Shown: one piece after another, positions 1-9,628 of the stretch
Position numbering within the stretch: the first letter of the stretch is position 1
Layout: each line of letters opens with the position of its first letter
The notes under the pieces: model-generated
The model's database searches: none
The model's input: the letters and a program-made list of their open reading frames with translations, nothing else
Told to the model about the DNA's origin: nothing
Source of the DNA: Ryuthela nishihirai
Taxonomy: Eukaryota; Arthropoda; Arachnida; Araneae; Heptathelidae
Direction of reading: 5' to 3'
DNA length: 64,000 nucleotides
Assembly: GCA_038380435.1 (NCBI GenBank)
Contig: JAWZYU010000028.1
Coordinates: 40,297,095-40,361,094 of the forward strand
Position numbers and translations under genes: made by a program

Positions 1-62
1 AATGGTGGATTGCATACCAGACTTTAGGACATGCCCAATTAGGTATTGGTGAAATCAAAATG
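1..62 (+). CDS. TTC33: TTC33-like penultimate exon (5' end cut by the window)
   Basis: The frame starts at base 3 and gives 20 codons ending in Ile-Lys-Met. The exon ends at a consensus donor (ATG|GTATGT) after base 62 in phase 0. It encodes the first helix of a TPR unit. Confidence 0.78.
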
Positions 63-2893
63 GTATGTTATTTTATTGTAAAATGCTAATATATATATAA
101 GAATTTTCAGATTATTAGTATTGTTCCAAGTTTGCTTTAAACAGTATTTTGCTGTTTTGTCATTTTTGATAGTATTTTAATAAATTATAGCTATTATTAT
201 TAATGGTTTGATAATTAGGTAAACTACCTTCGAATATAGGCTTAGTGGATAGATAGGTAGATGTCCTGAGTGGCATTCTTCATTCTCTGCAAAACATTTT
301 CTTGATCTGAAGTTTTCTATTCTATGCATAGTTTTAGAATCAAAAATGCAGTGAAACTTAGGCTATTTAACCCTTTGACAAGTGCAAACATATCAATACA
401 TTCAATAAATGATATCAAATAATAAGTATCCACTATAGAACTGAAAATAATGATATCCATTTTACATTTTTTTTTTTCATTTGGATAATGGAAATTGTTA
501 GTCCATCTTCCTGAAAATTCGATTAGTTACACTAGAGCACTAAATGGTACTGAAATATTAAAAAGCTAATTATATTGGATGATAATAACAAAGTAATGTT
601 CTTAGTATCATAAGCTGGATGGTATGCAAACAATCAGATTTTATAGTGTGCTGAACATTTCATTAATCAATATCTAGGTCATGCATTCTTCTTGGATTTT
701 TCTTTATGGAACATTTTACTGACAGGCTCTGGTCAGTCTTCCATAGCAGCCATGCTGCATGAGGTGTAATTTTTTTATGAACAGATTGATCGAAACTTAC
801 CAAATATTTTAAAATCATAGTGGATTACAGTAGGCAATAATGATGCAATCTAATTATAAAGTAAATAATTATTGTAACTAAACTGTAGATTAATAATATT
901 ACATTAACTAAACTGTAGCAGTGATTTTATTGTCTAATTCAAATAAAAGCAAAAATTGTGCTGATTTTTACCTTACTGTTGTGCAAAGTGGCAACAGTAA
1001 GCCAAAGTAACTGGGCTTAGTTTTACATTTTCAGATGTCCAAATCTGTTTTTTTAAACAAGTTATAATAATCAATCAATTATATTTATTTTCTTTTAACA
1101 TTAGAATATTTTACAAGCAAATTAATTTGGAAATCATACTATCTACAGGAACTTTTGCTTACCCATGGATTAGTATTTTCTTCAAATAGATGCGTAGAAG
1201 ATTTAATTTCAGAATAAGCAAAAAACAAACTCCAAAGTTCAATAATTATAAAAATGTAAATTTACAGTTTATTTTATATTGCAATTCATAGCATTTTAGA
1301 GAATTTAATCATTAGGATTTCAGTATCTTCACAATTATGTAGCCATTTCTTCAATTTTTTTCTTAAAAATATGTAAACTGAAAATGAATGGTACTCTATA
1401 AATGTAATGCATTTTCACCACTGTTTTCCTTGGTATCAATAATTTTTTTTTCATTTATGATGTCATATTTTGTGTTTCTGAATTAATGTCTTAAATTCAC
1501 AACTTCTGACTTGCATTATTTGTAATTCTGCATAGTATGTTATGCTCAAATTCATTAAAAAAGATTCTCAGTGTGCAGTTCAGTACTAATACTATAGGTT
1601 TTATGTTATTATGACAAGTATCTCCTCATGAGATTATCCTGTAAATTAAGTATGACTTTGTCCATCAACTGTATAGTTTCCTTATTGTTGCCAAATCTGT
1701 ATAAGTATAAGCTAGGTAAGGCACTTTTGAATACATATTTTATATATGAAAATTCCAGTTTACTTTGAATCAAAGTAGATGCTTAAGTGTTTATAATTTT
1801 CAGCACTAATTATGGAAGAGCAAGAGCAGTTGTTCCTGAAGAACTGGCTATTATGGAATATTAATTTATGTTTTAGTGTAATCAAGCTGAGCTCTTTATC
1901 TGAAATAAGTGTGTGTTTTTTTATATTTATATGCAGTTTATTACCATAAAAACCACTTTGTTGCCTTCAATAAATCATAATTCACCTCTGCAATCAGATC
2001 TTGTAGTATAGAGTATTGTGTTATCATCTACAAATATTTAAATTTTTCCTTTTAATTTAAAATAGCATAGATTTTTGAAACAATAGTTACAATACAGAAC
2101 CTTGAGATTACCTATATTTAATTTCCCTTTCTGAACTATAGAATTTTAAATTTTAACTATTTGTGTTCTGTTAGTAATATAATTGGCTCCAAAATCCATA
2201 ATGGCTTAGTTTATGTAGAAGCAAACTATAGTGAACCAAATCAAAAACCTTTTCGATATCTAAAAAAAAAATACCAACTTTCATTTAAGGCATTTTGCAT
2301 TTGCACTGTTATATTTAGAAGACCATCTTCTGTCCCATTTTGTCTCTAAAGATAACTTGGTTTCAAAAACTTATTTGTATTAAAAAATTCCAACAGTTCT
2401 TAACGATCTTTTCAAAGATATTAGAGAAGCAAGACAATAAAGAAATGACCAATAATTGGGTATATTGTTTTGCTACCCCCCCCCCCCCCCCACACACACA
2501 CACAACTTAAAACAACTATAAAAGTTTTAAGAATATGTGGAAATGTTCAATATTGTAGAGATTGATTAAACAGTTTGCCCAGATCATAACAATTAGCTTT
2601 ATTACTAAATGTTATTACAGAACTTATTATCTGTTTAGGCAATCAACAGCTTCTCCAAAGCACTTCACATCAATCCAGCAGTTGAAGAACTATGGGAAGA
2701 TGATCTTAAATGGTGTTTGAAGTTATTACAAAATAAAAATGAACTTTGTACTAAAATGAAATCGTGTGAAGATATAGCTGAAGAAGAGGCAGCAAAAATT
2801 ATTTTCGATGATAATGGTTTCATCAAAGAGATTATAAATGATGATGATACTCAACATGATGAAGCAGAAAGTTTGGTGCAGTGCAGAACCTGA
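1..2893 (+). CDS. TTC33: TTC33-like tetratricopeptide repeat protein, 3' end of gene (two exons)
   Basis: Two exons (1-62 and 2639-2893) join in frame to give 104 residues and a TGA stop at 2891-2893. The joined protein reads through a TPR helix pair: a WxAYQTLGHAQLGIGEIKM stretch followed by AINSFSKALHINPAVEELW and EDDLKW. From memory this matches the last TPR of vertebrate TTC33, which has the same order QTLGRAQLGLGEI, then ALHIYP, then EDLSWA. The tail after the TPR is acidic and low in conservation, and is shorter than I recall for the human protein. TPR proteins act as binding scaffolds; TTC33's partner is not known to me. The 5' part of the gene lies outside the window. The family call rests on the TPR spacing and the EDLxW extension and is fairly secure. 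The gene lies in tandem with, and upstream of, RTCA on the same strand. Confidence 0.8.
63..2638 (+). other. TTC33-like last intron
   Basis: A GT-AG intron of about 2.6 kb, AT-rich. I see no recognisable transposon or gene in it. The only marked feature is a run of C (2476-2491) followed directly by a short CA repeat to about 2505. Small open frames in it look random. Confidence 0.6.
2639..2893 (+). CDS. TTC33: TTC33-like terminal coding exon
   Basis: Preceded by acceptor CTGTTTAG. It encodes 84 residues and a TGA stop. Residues 1-25 finish the TPR; the remainder is a charged tail with acidic clusters (EDIAEEEAA and NDDDTQHDEAE). Confidence 0.8.
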   Translation, partial: AINSFSKALHINPAVEELWEDDLKWCLKLLQNKNELCTKMKSCEDIAEEEAAKIIFDDNGFIKEIINDDDTQHDEAESLVQCRT

Positions 2894-2949
2894 AAGGTTT
2901 AATGATATTAAAATGAGTAGATCTGTAAATTTTGTATAAAGTTAATTTT

Positions 2950-2955
2950 AATAAA
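2950..2955 (+). terminator. AATAAA polyadenylation signal of the TTC33-like gene
   Basis: A canonical AATAAA lies 57 bases after the stop codon at 2891-2893, with T-rich sequence downstream. It is the first such signal after the stop, so the 3' UTR is probably short. Confidence 0.6.
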
Positions 2956-2959
2956 ATGT

Positions 2960-3654
2960 TTATTCAAAGTAAATATTTCACTGAACGTCTAATTTTACTT
3001 TATGTACCATAAAAATGTAAGTTAGGAATTGCTAACCTGGGTTTCCACACAAATTTAAATACATTTGCTTTGTTTGCATTGCAGGTGGTCATTATTCGTT
3101 TGCTATAAAAGCAAGATATAGACATAATCTGTATTAAAATTTTAGCATTGATTCATATTTGTCACTATTTCCTGCATTGTCCATGTTCTTTATAAATCAT
3201 TTCCTTGATTGGAATTTAAAATAGCCTTTTTCTAAAAATTGCTGTATGACTCGAGCTATGTTTGCCTTAAAGGCGTAATCAGTTTCTGATGTGAATTTTT
3301 AGTGTAATAGTTTGCTTTTAAAGGAAAGGATGTTCCTGTGAGCAAATGTAAAATTACACCTATAATTCCTCCCCCCCCCCTTAAACCATCAATATATCTT
3401 TGTTCACTGAGTTTATAGAGTTTTGCTTTTTCTGGAAAAGACCCAGACAAGATGCATTCCATGTAGTAGAATGCTGAATTTTAGAATATTTCATTTTGAC
3501 CATGGAAATCTTAAAATCAAATCATAACATACAAGCAACACTTTTTAATTACCAGTGCACAGTTCCTGGACAGCAGATTCAAACGTTTAACATCATAATA
3601 ATCTCAATAAAACATTAAATAGGTATCACTTCTGTATGAGAGCAGTTCTTATTC
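2960..3654. other. intergenic, no feature recognised
   Basis: AT-rich sequence with a short C run near 3370. I see no exon-like or repeat-like signal. Confidence 0.5.
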
Positions 3655-3667
3655 CCTGGAATGTTGA

Positions 3668-4020
3668 AGTTGGGTTGTTTTACCTCTGAGCGGCACTATT
3701 TTTGAACACCATGGGCTAAATGGCCAGGACACAAGGAGGAGGGGACCCATTGGAACAGCTGTTGGGAGACAGATGGTAGTCTCCCATCAAGGCCATCCAG
3801 CATGTTCTTTAACGTGCACAGGGTATGGCTCTCCCGCACATGGGGCCACGGCTTAACACCCCATCCGATGGACGGTGGCCTTTCCAAGCTCATAGGTGTC
3901 CCCTACTGACCTTGGGCAGGGAATTTTGCAGAGATAAATCTCAATGCTGACCCAGCTGGGACTCGAGCCTGGAACTGCAGATTACAAGCCTGACGTGTTA
4001 CCAACTGAGCCACACTAGCC
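3668..4020 (-). repeat. SINE family A copy, full length, with 13-bp target duplication
   Basis: Family A is the commonest repeat of the window. In sense orientation it starts with a tRNA-like head (A box TGGCTCAGTCGGTAGCGC, B box GGTTCGAGTCC). The anticodon arm reads CTCATAATCTG in some copies, as in elongator tRNA-Met. A conserved body of about 300 bp follows, then a CAACCCAAC-type tail. This copy lies on the minus strand and is flanked by the direct repeat CCTGGAATGTTGA at 3655-3667 and 4021-4033. Confidence 0.9.
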
Positions 4021-4033
4021 CCTGGAATGTTGA

Positions 4034-4719
4034 GGATAGGATTGCTACAGTCATTAGGAATATCACGTGTTCTCTAATTAACTGTGTAAACTTCACAGGG
4101 TGTTTACTACTAAGCCTCATAAAATTTTTCATGGAAAAAAAAATGCATAAATGAGAAAATGTATCGTAAATGTGTACAATGAGTAATGTAAAAGAGAATT
4201 GAAATCATTTGACTGTCGTTTCATGCAAAACTGCATATTTTGTCTAGCCAATTTTGTATCCTACATAGTTATTGTGTATAAAATAATTTAAGATAGCACC
4301 CTAAGTTGGATTACACACAGTCTTGTCCCTTTGGAGGATTTTTAATAAAACAGCTTTAACCATTTTTTCGAGAAAAATAACTTTTTTTAGGGTTTTTTTT
4401 TGTACAAAGAGGAATCTTTTCACATTTAAATACCATTGTTTAACATTTTGGTTCTTTTTTGAGATTCACGAAGTAATATGTACCAGGGTGTTGATTTCTG
4501 AAGTCGCTTCGATTCTTTTCATGTAATCTAACAATTAGTTTCATGTGGTATAGTTTGTACTGTTCTGTTCTATGGGATTCAGCTAGAGAGAATATAATTG
4601 TTAGTCATGTTCCTGATGTAGTACCTTTTCAGGTACTGGCTGTTGGGTTTTGTGAAAAGAGCCATTTTACTGCAACAGGAAATTGTCACCAATTTCAATG
4701 ATTGAGGTCAGACATCAAA
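4034..4719. other. intergenic, no feature recognised
   Basis: AT-rich, with several poly-T runs. No exon, transposase remnant or repeat end could be recognised. Confidence 0.5.
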
Positions 4720-5095
4720 TGGAGTGAAGGTTAGCTCAGTGAGTAGCATAGTGGGCTCATAATCTGCAATTCCCAGGTTCTTAATGTACCGGCTTTGATA
4801 TTAGTCTACACTAAACTCCAACCTGCCTATATTGAGAAAGGAGATACTGAAGGACTTGGGAAAGATTACTCTCTGTTGGATGGGATGTTAAGCCATGGCT
4901 CCATGTGAAGGAGAGCATACCCTGTGCATGTTAAAGAACATGCTAGTTGGCCTTTACAGGAAGTTACCTTGTTTCCTAACAACTGTTCAATTTGTCGCCT
5001 TTCTCCATCCTTCTCTGAGCACTTGGGTTCCTTATCACCTGGTCATTTAATTCATTGTATGCAAAAAAAAAAGTGCCAGTCAGAGATAACAGATA
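4720..5095 (+). repeat. SINE family A copy, old and diverged
   Basis: The tRNA-like head is at about 4725-4790, with the CTCATAATCTG anticodon arm still visible. The body ends at the GTGCCAGTCAGAG motif near 5085. Many substitutions and small deletions show that it is older than the copies with intact target duplications. Confidence 0.7.
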
Positions 5096-5269
5096 AAACA
5101 CTCTGAATCAGGTTCGAAAATCACATCCCTATATCTCTGGGTAGTCAAGGGTCCCTGTTTGCATGGACTGATCACCACAATTCAAGGGATGGTGGAAGAA
5201 AATAACTATGAAACCATGCAGTTTCATAATCTCGCCATTGCTTGCTCATTTGCCACTAACATGTAACCC

Positions 5270-5450
5270 ATTTTGCCCTTGGTGAGAAAGGAGATACCAT
5301 AGGGCTTGAACAGATAGCCATCTGTTGGATGGGAGGCTTCCATCTGTCTCCTAACAGCTTCTTGAATTCTTCAGAATCCAATGGATCCCTTTCCCAAACC
5401 TCTGAACCATGTGATCTGGCCATTTAACCAATTGTGTGCACAAAAATATC
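5270..5450 (+). repeat. SINE family A fragment
   Basis: Only the central part and the 3' third of the body are left (GAGAAAGGAGATACC to TGTGCACAAAAA). No head and no clear target duplication. Confidence 0.55.
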
Positions 5451-5459
5451 CTCCACTTC

Positions 5460-6053
5460 CCATATAAAATGGGCAGAACGTGTCGAGAAAGGCTGCACAA
5501 ATACGAGACATTTAAAAAGTTTAATTGCATTTCAATTTGGTAATGATATTTATAGTTGTTTTTGTGTTTCGAGTATGTTTATACATAATTAAAATTCTGA
5601 ATGATTTAAGAATTTTTATTTGGGTTTGAAGTGAGCTCAATTTATTTTAAGCCGTAAAGTTAACGAAATTGGAGTATGGTGGTGTAAATGGAAAAATGAT
5701 CAAGAACCACTGGTATAACGAGAATTATTTTTATAAGTTCATTAGCAGAATTGTCCACTGTTGATACAATAACCCGGAGTAGTAGGCATGTATTAATGAA
5801 TGGGGCAGACACTCGTTCGCATCTGGGGTGAGCATCGTCGATTAGCACTCTGGGAGCACTACCTTCGCCTTCTGAATGGAGAGTTGAATATTATGAATGG
5901 TATCACATGGAAGCAAGTAGTTTAGAAGAATATATATTACGTTATAAATGGGCAGACCCTTCGCAGCTAACTTTTAAAGGTGGGTGAAAACCCTGACAGG
6001 GCGCTAAGTACCAATGAGGTGAAGTTTAGTGGTCATAGCTCTGACTTATCTAG
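5460..6053. other. intergenic, unclassified
   Basis: No gene recognised. Base composition is less AT-rich at 5760-6050, which could be old transposon sequence, but I cannot assign it. Confidence 0.4.
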
Positions 6054-6061
6054 GACAGAGC

Positions 6062-7087
6062 CAAAGGCGTAGAGTTGCCAAGAGCGTCGGAATCACAGGA
6101 CGGTGCTGGGGCGGCACGAGCCGTTCCACGATATCTGACGTTTATGTGCAAAATAAATTCGAATGATTAGCTGCCCGTACTTCATTGGATTTTAATACGT
6201 ATTGTGGTATTGTTTATACCGTCGTATTGTCAAGACAGCCTATTATAAATTTTCGTTACTTCGTAAAAAAATATTTTTTTCTTTTTATCGGCAGACAATT
6301 AGCCGCCCCCTCCCCCCCCCGCATCGCGCATGCCATAAAACAGCTTTGGGAGGAAATTTCCAACTGCTCATATTGCTTTTACAAATCGCTGCTACAAAAT
6401 AAAATTTTGTTACATAGGTATCTTTTTCTTTGAGCAGGAGTTCATATTTTGTACATTGTCATTGATTTCTTGACTGGAGAAACGCTACATTCATTAAAAA
6501 GTGAAGATTTGGAAGCCAAGGGTGTTTCATTATCAAAAAAGTATCCTGAAATAAATGGAGATCAACTAACAATTGAAATAAAATATTTAAAACACCAAAT
6601 AAATCAAATTTTGAGAGAGGAAAATCCATCTAAATTGTATCACTTGGATGTATTAAATATACTTGGCAAATAGGAATTACAAGAAAGTTACCCAAGTGTA
6701 ATAATGGCTCTAAAAATATTCTTGACCATGCCAACAACAGTGGCTACAGCCGAAAGAAGTTTCAGCGAATTAAAACTTGTTAAAAAAATTTTGTTTCCTA
6801 TCAATCGAGCGAGAACAGACTCAAAAAATTAATTTTCATGATATTGTTAATGATTTTGCCAACGAAAAAGTAAATTACTTTAAAAAATAATTACTTCCAT
6901 AATTAAATGCAATTTCTTTTGCAATTATTTATGCTCAATTAATATTTATTCATGCAACTGTATTAAAATAATGACAATAAGTATATATTATATAAATAAT
7001 GTATTGTTTTTTTTTTAAACCAATGACTGAAAAAGGGCGGACAATTGCAAATTTGCCAAGGGCGCCAAAAGCCTACCTATGCCTCTG
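6062..7087 (+). mobile_element. hAT-family DNA transposon relic with TIRs and 8-bp target duplication
   Basis: The ends are imperfect inverted repeats: CAAAGGCGTAG at the left and CTATGCCTCTG at the right, matching 9 of 11 as reverse complement. They are flanked by GACAGAGC (6054-6061) and GACAGGGC (7088-7095), a 7-of-8 match of the length that is the hallmark of hAT insertion. The interior still carries the C-terminal end of a transposase on the plus strand. At 1026 bp it is an internally deleted derivative. Confidence 0.85.
6449..6889 (+). pseudogene. hAT transposase C-terminal dimerisation remnant (ZMYM1/DUF4371-like type)
   Basis: Translation in one frame runs from about 6449 to a stop at 6671-6673, then continues past it with ALKIFLTMPTTVATAERSFS and ELKLVKK, finishing with HDIVNDFANEKVNYFKK and a stop. 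The TTVATAERSFSxLKL block is the well-known signature of the hAT C-terminal dimerisation domain, common in animal zinc-finger MYM-like transposase genes. At least two in-frame stops (6671-6673 and near 6830) break it. The DDE catalytic core and zinc finger are missing, so no active enzyme is encoded. Confidence 0.8.
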
Positions 7088-7089
7088 GA

Positions 7090-7650
7090 CAGGGCTTGGG
7101 AACCTTTTTTGAGTCAAGAGTCAAAACAGCAAAAGAAAGATAAACTGATAAATTTTGAAAGCCACAAATTATAGTCTACAACAGTGAATTTATTAACGAA
7201 AATAACCTTCACTTTTTATAATTCATTACGAAATAACATAAAATAAAATATATTTTAAATTAAATATAACCAAAATGGACAACTTTTCGAGTGATAATTT
7301 ACTACACACTTCTAACTACTTCGAGTGATATTACTACACCTCAAGTTAATAAATATAAATTTATAATCAGAACAGAATGAAAACAATAGAAAAATGTTTC
7401 TCACAATTAGCTTCTTTTTTAAATAACACTACAACGGAGAGGAAAATATATAATTATTATAGGAGAGGGGAAAACACTAAAATGAAGTAGAGAGGACAAC
7501 AATGTCTTTCCGTTTTTTTTTTTTTATAATACATTTTGGGACTAGCTGAAAAGAAATTACCTATGTATTATGGAACCGTTTTTTCAGTCTGATTCGGATT
7601 AGTTCAATATTAATCATTTCCCTCAAAAATTTTCATATATTCAGGCCCTG
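7090..7650. mobile_element. hAT-like MITE, related to the one at 49509
   Basis: The left end, CAGGGCTTGGGAACC followed by GAGTCAAGAGTCAAAACAG, matches the left end of the element at 49509-49943 over more than 100 bp. A matching right end (CAGGCCCTG near 7640) is plausible, but no 8-bp duplication is visible. The hAT relic at 6062-7087 sits in the first bases of this element: CAGAGC at 6056-6061 is the displaced copy of its tip. Part of the interior (7260-7500) recurs at 40590-40850. Confidence 0.55.
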
Positions 7651-8454
7651 CCTGTGGTAAAGTGCCCCACCAAAATAAGGTTGCAGATGAGAAGGAATTC
7701 AGTTCCGACGATTCTAGACAGAATTGTGAATTGCAGATGTTAATTTCAGAATATTAGTTTTACATAACATTACAATGAGCAGCAGTAAATCTGATCTGCT
7801 TCCATGGCTGGGTATATGTACCGTCGCCTAAGGGAGTCACGTGATTTCCTCTAGTATACATTTAGTAAATTGCTCTGTGATGGGACCCCTCATTAGACAC
7901 AGAATAGGCCTGTTTTGGAAACAGATATACATATTAGTTGAAATATTTTTGAACGAGTTTAATTTTTCTGTCTATTGCAAGCTTGAAGTTTGTCACGTTA
8001 CCTACAACTTAACTAGCTAGCAATCATTAACACTCTTAGGTTTAACAGCTTTTGAAAAATCATAATACCTGCTGCCTTACACTAGTGGTTCCCAACGTGC
8101 ATTTCTTGAGTGTTTCATTAGAAATAGATTGAATATAATATTAAAAAGTTGCTTTTCTCTCACTACTCTGAAAATAGTGGGCAGATCATTGCTCTCAGTG
8201 GAATTTCTACCATAACAGAACTCTGCCGCCGAAATTGCTACCATAAACAGATCACTTAGTTAAACGTTTTGCCGTTTGGATATTTAGTGATCTCTAATGA
8301 TATAAATGAAAACTTCCCTTGAAAATGCGAATTATATTTCATTAGTACAAACTAAAAAAGAGATTTCCAATTATCTCTTAAAACAAAACCGTTCTGTTTG
8401 CTACCTACCTTGGGAGTAGCTGTCAACTCATTTCTATGAATGGAACATTTTCGA
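7650..8454. other. intergenic, unclassified repeat-like DNA
   Basis: No coding signal. GTGGTTCCCAACGTG near 8086 looks like a hAT terminus, but I could not find its partner end. Confidence 0.35.
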
Positions 8455-8880
8455 TTTTTCCCACAGTTAGAGGGCGCAGTTGTAACTTTTGGGAGAGTCG
8501 AAAAACGCATATTGTAATTTTTCATCAATAGCTGTTCAACCCAAAGAGAATTTTTAATCTATCTCTAAAAACATATAATTTTCTGTTAAATGTTGCCAAT
8601 AGTAACTTCGTAACCTTCACATTTCAACCGAAAATTTTAAATTACATCGTTTAGAATACATACAACATTATGTATTCTAAACGATGTAAAATAATGAATG
8701 TAAAATAATGAAATTACATCGTTTATAAATTACATACTAACATCGTTTAGAATATTCGTTTGATATTTTGGAATTTTGAGCTTTTTCCACCGTTAGAGGA
8801 CACAATTATAACTTTTGGAAGAATCGAAAAATGAATAACGTAATATTTCATTAACACCTATCCAATACAAAAATATTTTT
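8455..8880. repeat. dispersed repeat, two direct copies (third, inverted, near 41000-41100)
   Basis: The segments at 8458-8535 and 8786-8870 share a TTAGAGG(GC)G/ACAC core, then ATAACTTTTGG(G/A)AGA and TCGAAAAA, then a stretch ending in TTTCATTAA. The reverse complement of 41005-41095 carries the same order. The element type is unknown; the common blocks suggest an internal repeat of a larger transposon. Confidence 0.55.
8642..8689. repeat. perfect 21-bp inverted repeat, 6-base loop
   Basis: Arm 8642-8662 and arm 8669-8689 are exact reverse complements around the loop CAACAT. The core TTACATCGTTTAGAATA recurs in part at about 8711 and 8739, so this is a locally amplified motif. Confidence 0.85.
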
Positions 8881-9323
8881 CTATTTATGTGTATAAACAA
8901 AAAAGTTCGATGTCTACAGACGGACAGCCAACAAAGCGAAATTATTTTCTCTTTTTTTAAAAAAAAAAAGCCATAAAATTTACTTTCCGTTTTTAGCCGT
9001 TTTCTAAACTGCTTTCAATCGTGAGCATTGAAACCTGTATCAAATATTATTCTACCTTTTTCCGGAATCCATTAGTATCCGTGGAATAACATTCTGCTTT
9101 CCACAGCAAACAATCGGAGCGACGACAAAACATGGCGTCCAATTTTGAGATGGCCAATTTCTACCTATATAGGGCTTCTACGTAAACCCAGGGCCGGTAA
9201 ACCGAAAAAAATTGCAAATGAACTGCAATTGAACGAGCGCTTAAGCTACTACCGTTATTAGCTTGGACAGAAAATGATATGAGTATCTGAGACCCTGGTA
9301 CCGGTAGTAGAAGCACTCTCGCT

Positions 9324-9371
9324 TATCGATAGTGCGTTATTTTTATGTAGTAATATTTCTCTATGACGTAA
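9324..9371 (+). promoter_or_regulatory. candidate RTCA promoter with DRE and CRE-like motifs
   Basis: TATCGATA at 9324-9331 is the DNA-replication-related element, typical of housekeeping promoters in arthropods. TGACGTAA at 9364-9371 is a CRE/ATF-type site. Both lie 210-260 bases before the RTCA start codon at 9584, in the less AT-rich stretch 9060-9340. No TATA box is evident. The transcription start cannot be placed from sequence. Confidence 0.45.
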
Positions 9372-9462
9372 TGATTACAAAGGAATATTTGGCAACGTAT
9401 ATAAACACATGCCATGCAGTGCCATCTAGCCGCATCGATTATTAGTTCTAGCATCATTTAAC

Positions 9463-9525
9463 ATGACGTGTGTTTATGTTGAGGAATGGATTTATAGTGC
9501 TGAAACTTGTTTCAACTCTAAATAA
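9463..9525 (+). promoter_or_regulatory. upstream ORF before RTCA
   Basis: An ATG at 9463 opens a 20-codon frame (TAA at 9523-9525) that is out of frame with RTCA and overlaps the in-frame N-terminal extension. If transcription starts upstream of it, it could dampen translation or steer start choice. The sequence alone cannot show that it is in the mRNA. Confidence 0.3.
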
Positions 9526-9583
9526 AAACAGATCAATTTCGTCCAAAGCGAATATAAAACGTTACTCTTTAATACATTCAAAA
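9476..9583 (+). CDS. RTCA: possible N-terminal extension of RTCA (in-frame upstream ATG)
   Basis: An ATG at 9476 is in frame with the RTCA start at 9584 with no stop between them, adding 36 residues. The extension has eight Lys/Arg, no Asp or Glu, and many Ser and hydrophobic residues (starts MLRNGFIVLKLVSTL), which is the composition of a mitochondrial targeting peptide. The base at -3 of this ATG is T (weak context), whereas the ATG at 9584 has A at -3, so leaky scanning to the inner start is plausible. Known RtcA proteins begin near the inner ATG, so the extension is an inference. Confidence 0.35.
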
Positions 9584-9628
9584 ATGTCCCAAGAAGTAAT
9601 AGATATAGACGGTGGCATAATGGAAGGG
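9584..9628 (+). CDS. RTCA: RTCA exon 1 (residues 1-15)
   Basis: Start ATG at 9584 with A at -3. Encodes [15 protein letters not shown], which aligns with the N-terminus of other RtcA proteins. Donor GGG|GTAAGC, phase 0. Confidence 0.9.

Noticed and set aside
2161..2349. Small open frame in the TTC33-like intron
   Set aside because: No family resemblance and AT-driven composition.
6185..6433. Open frames inside the hAT relic before the transposase tail
   Set aside because: No similarity to the hAT catalytic domain can be seen and two frames overlap. They are probably open by chance.
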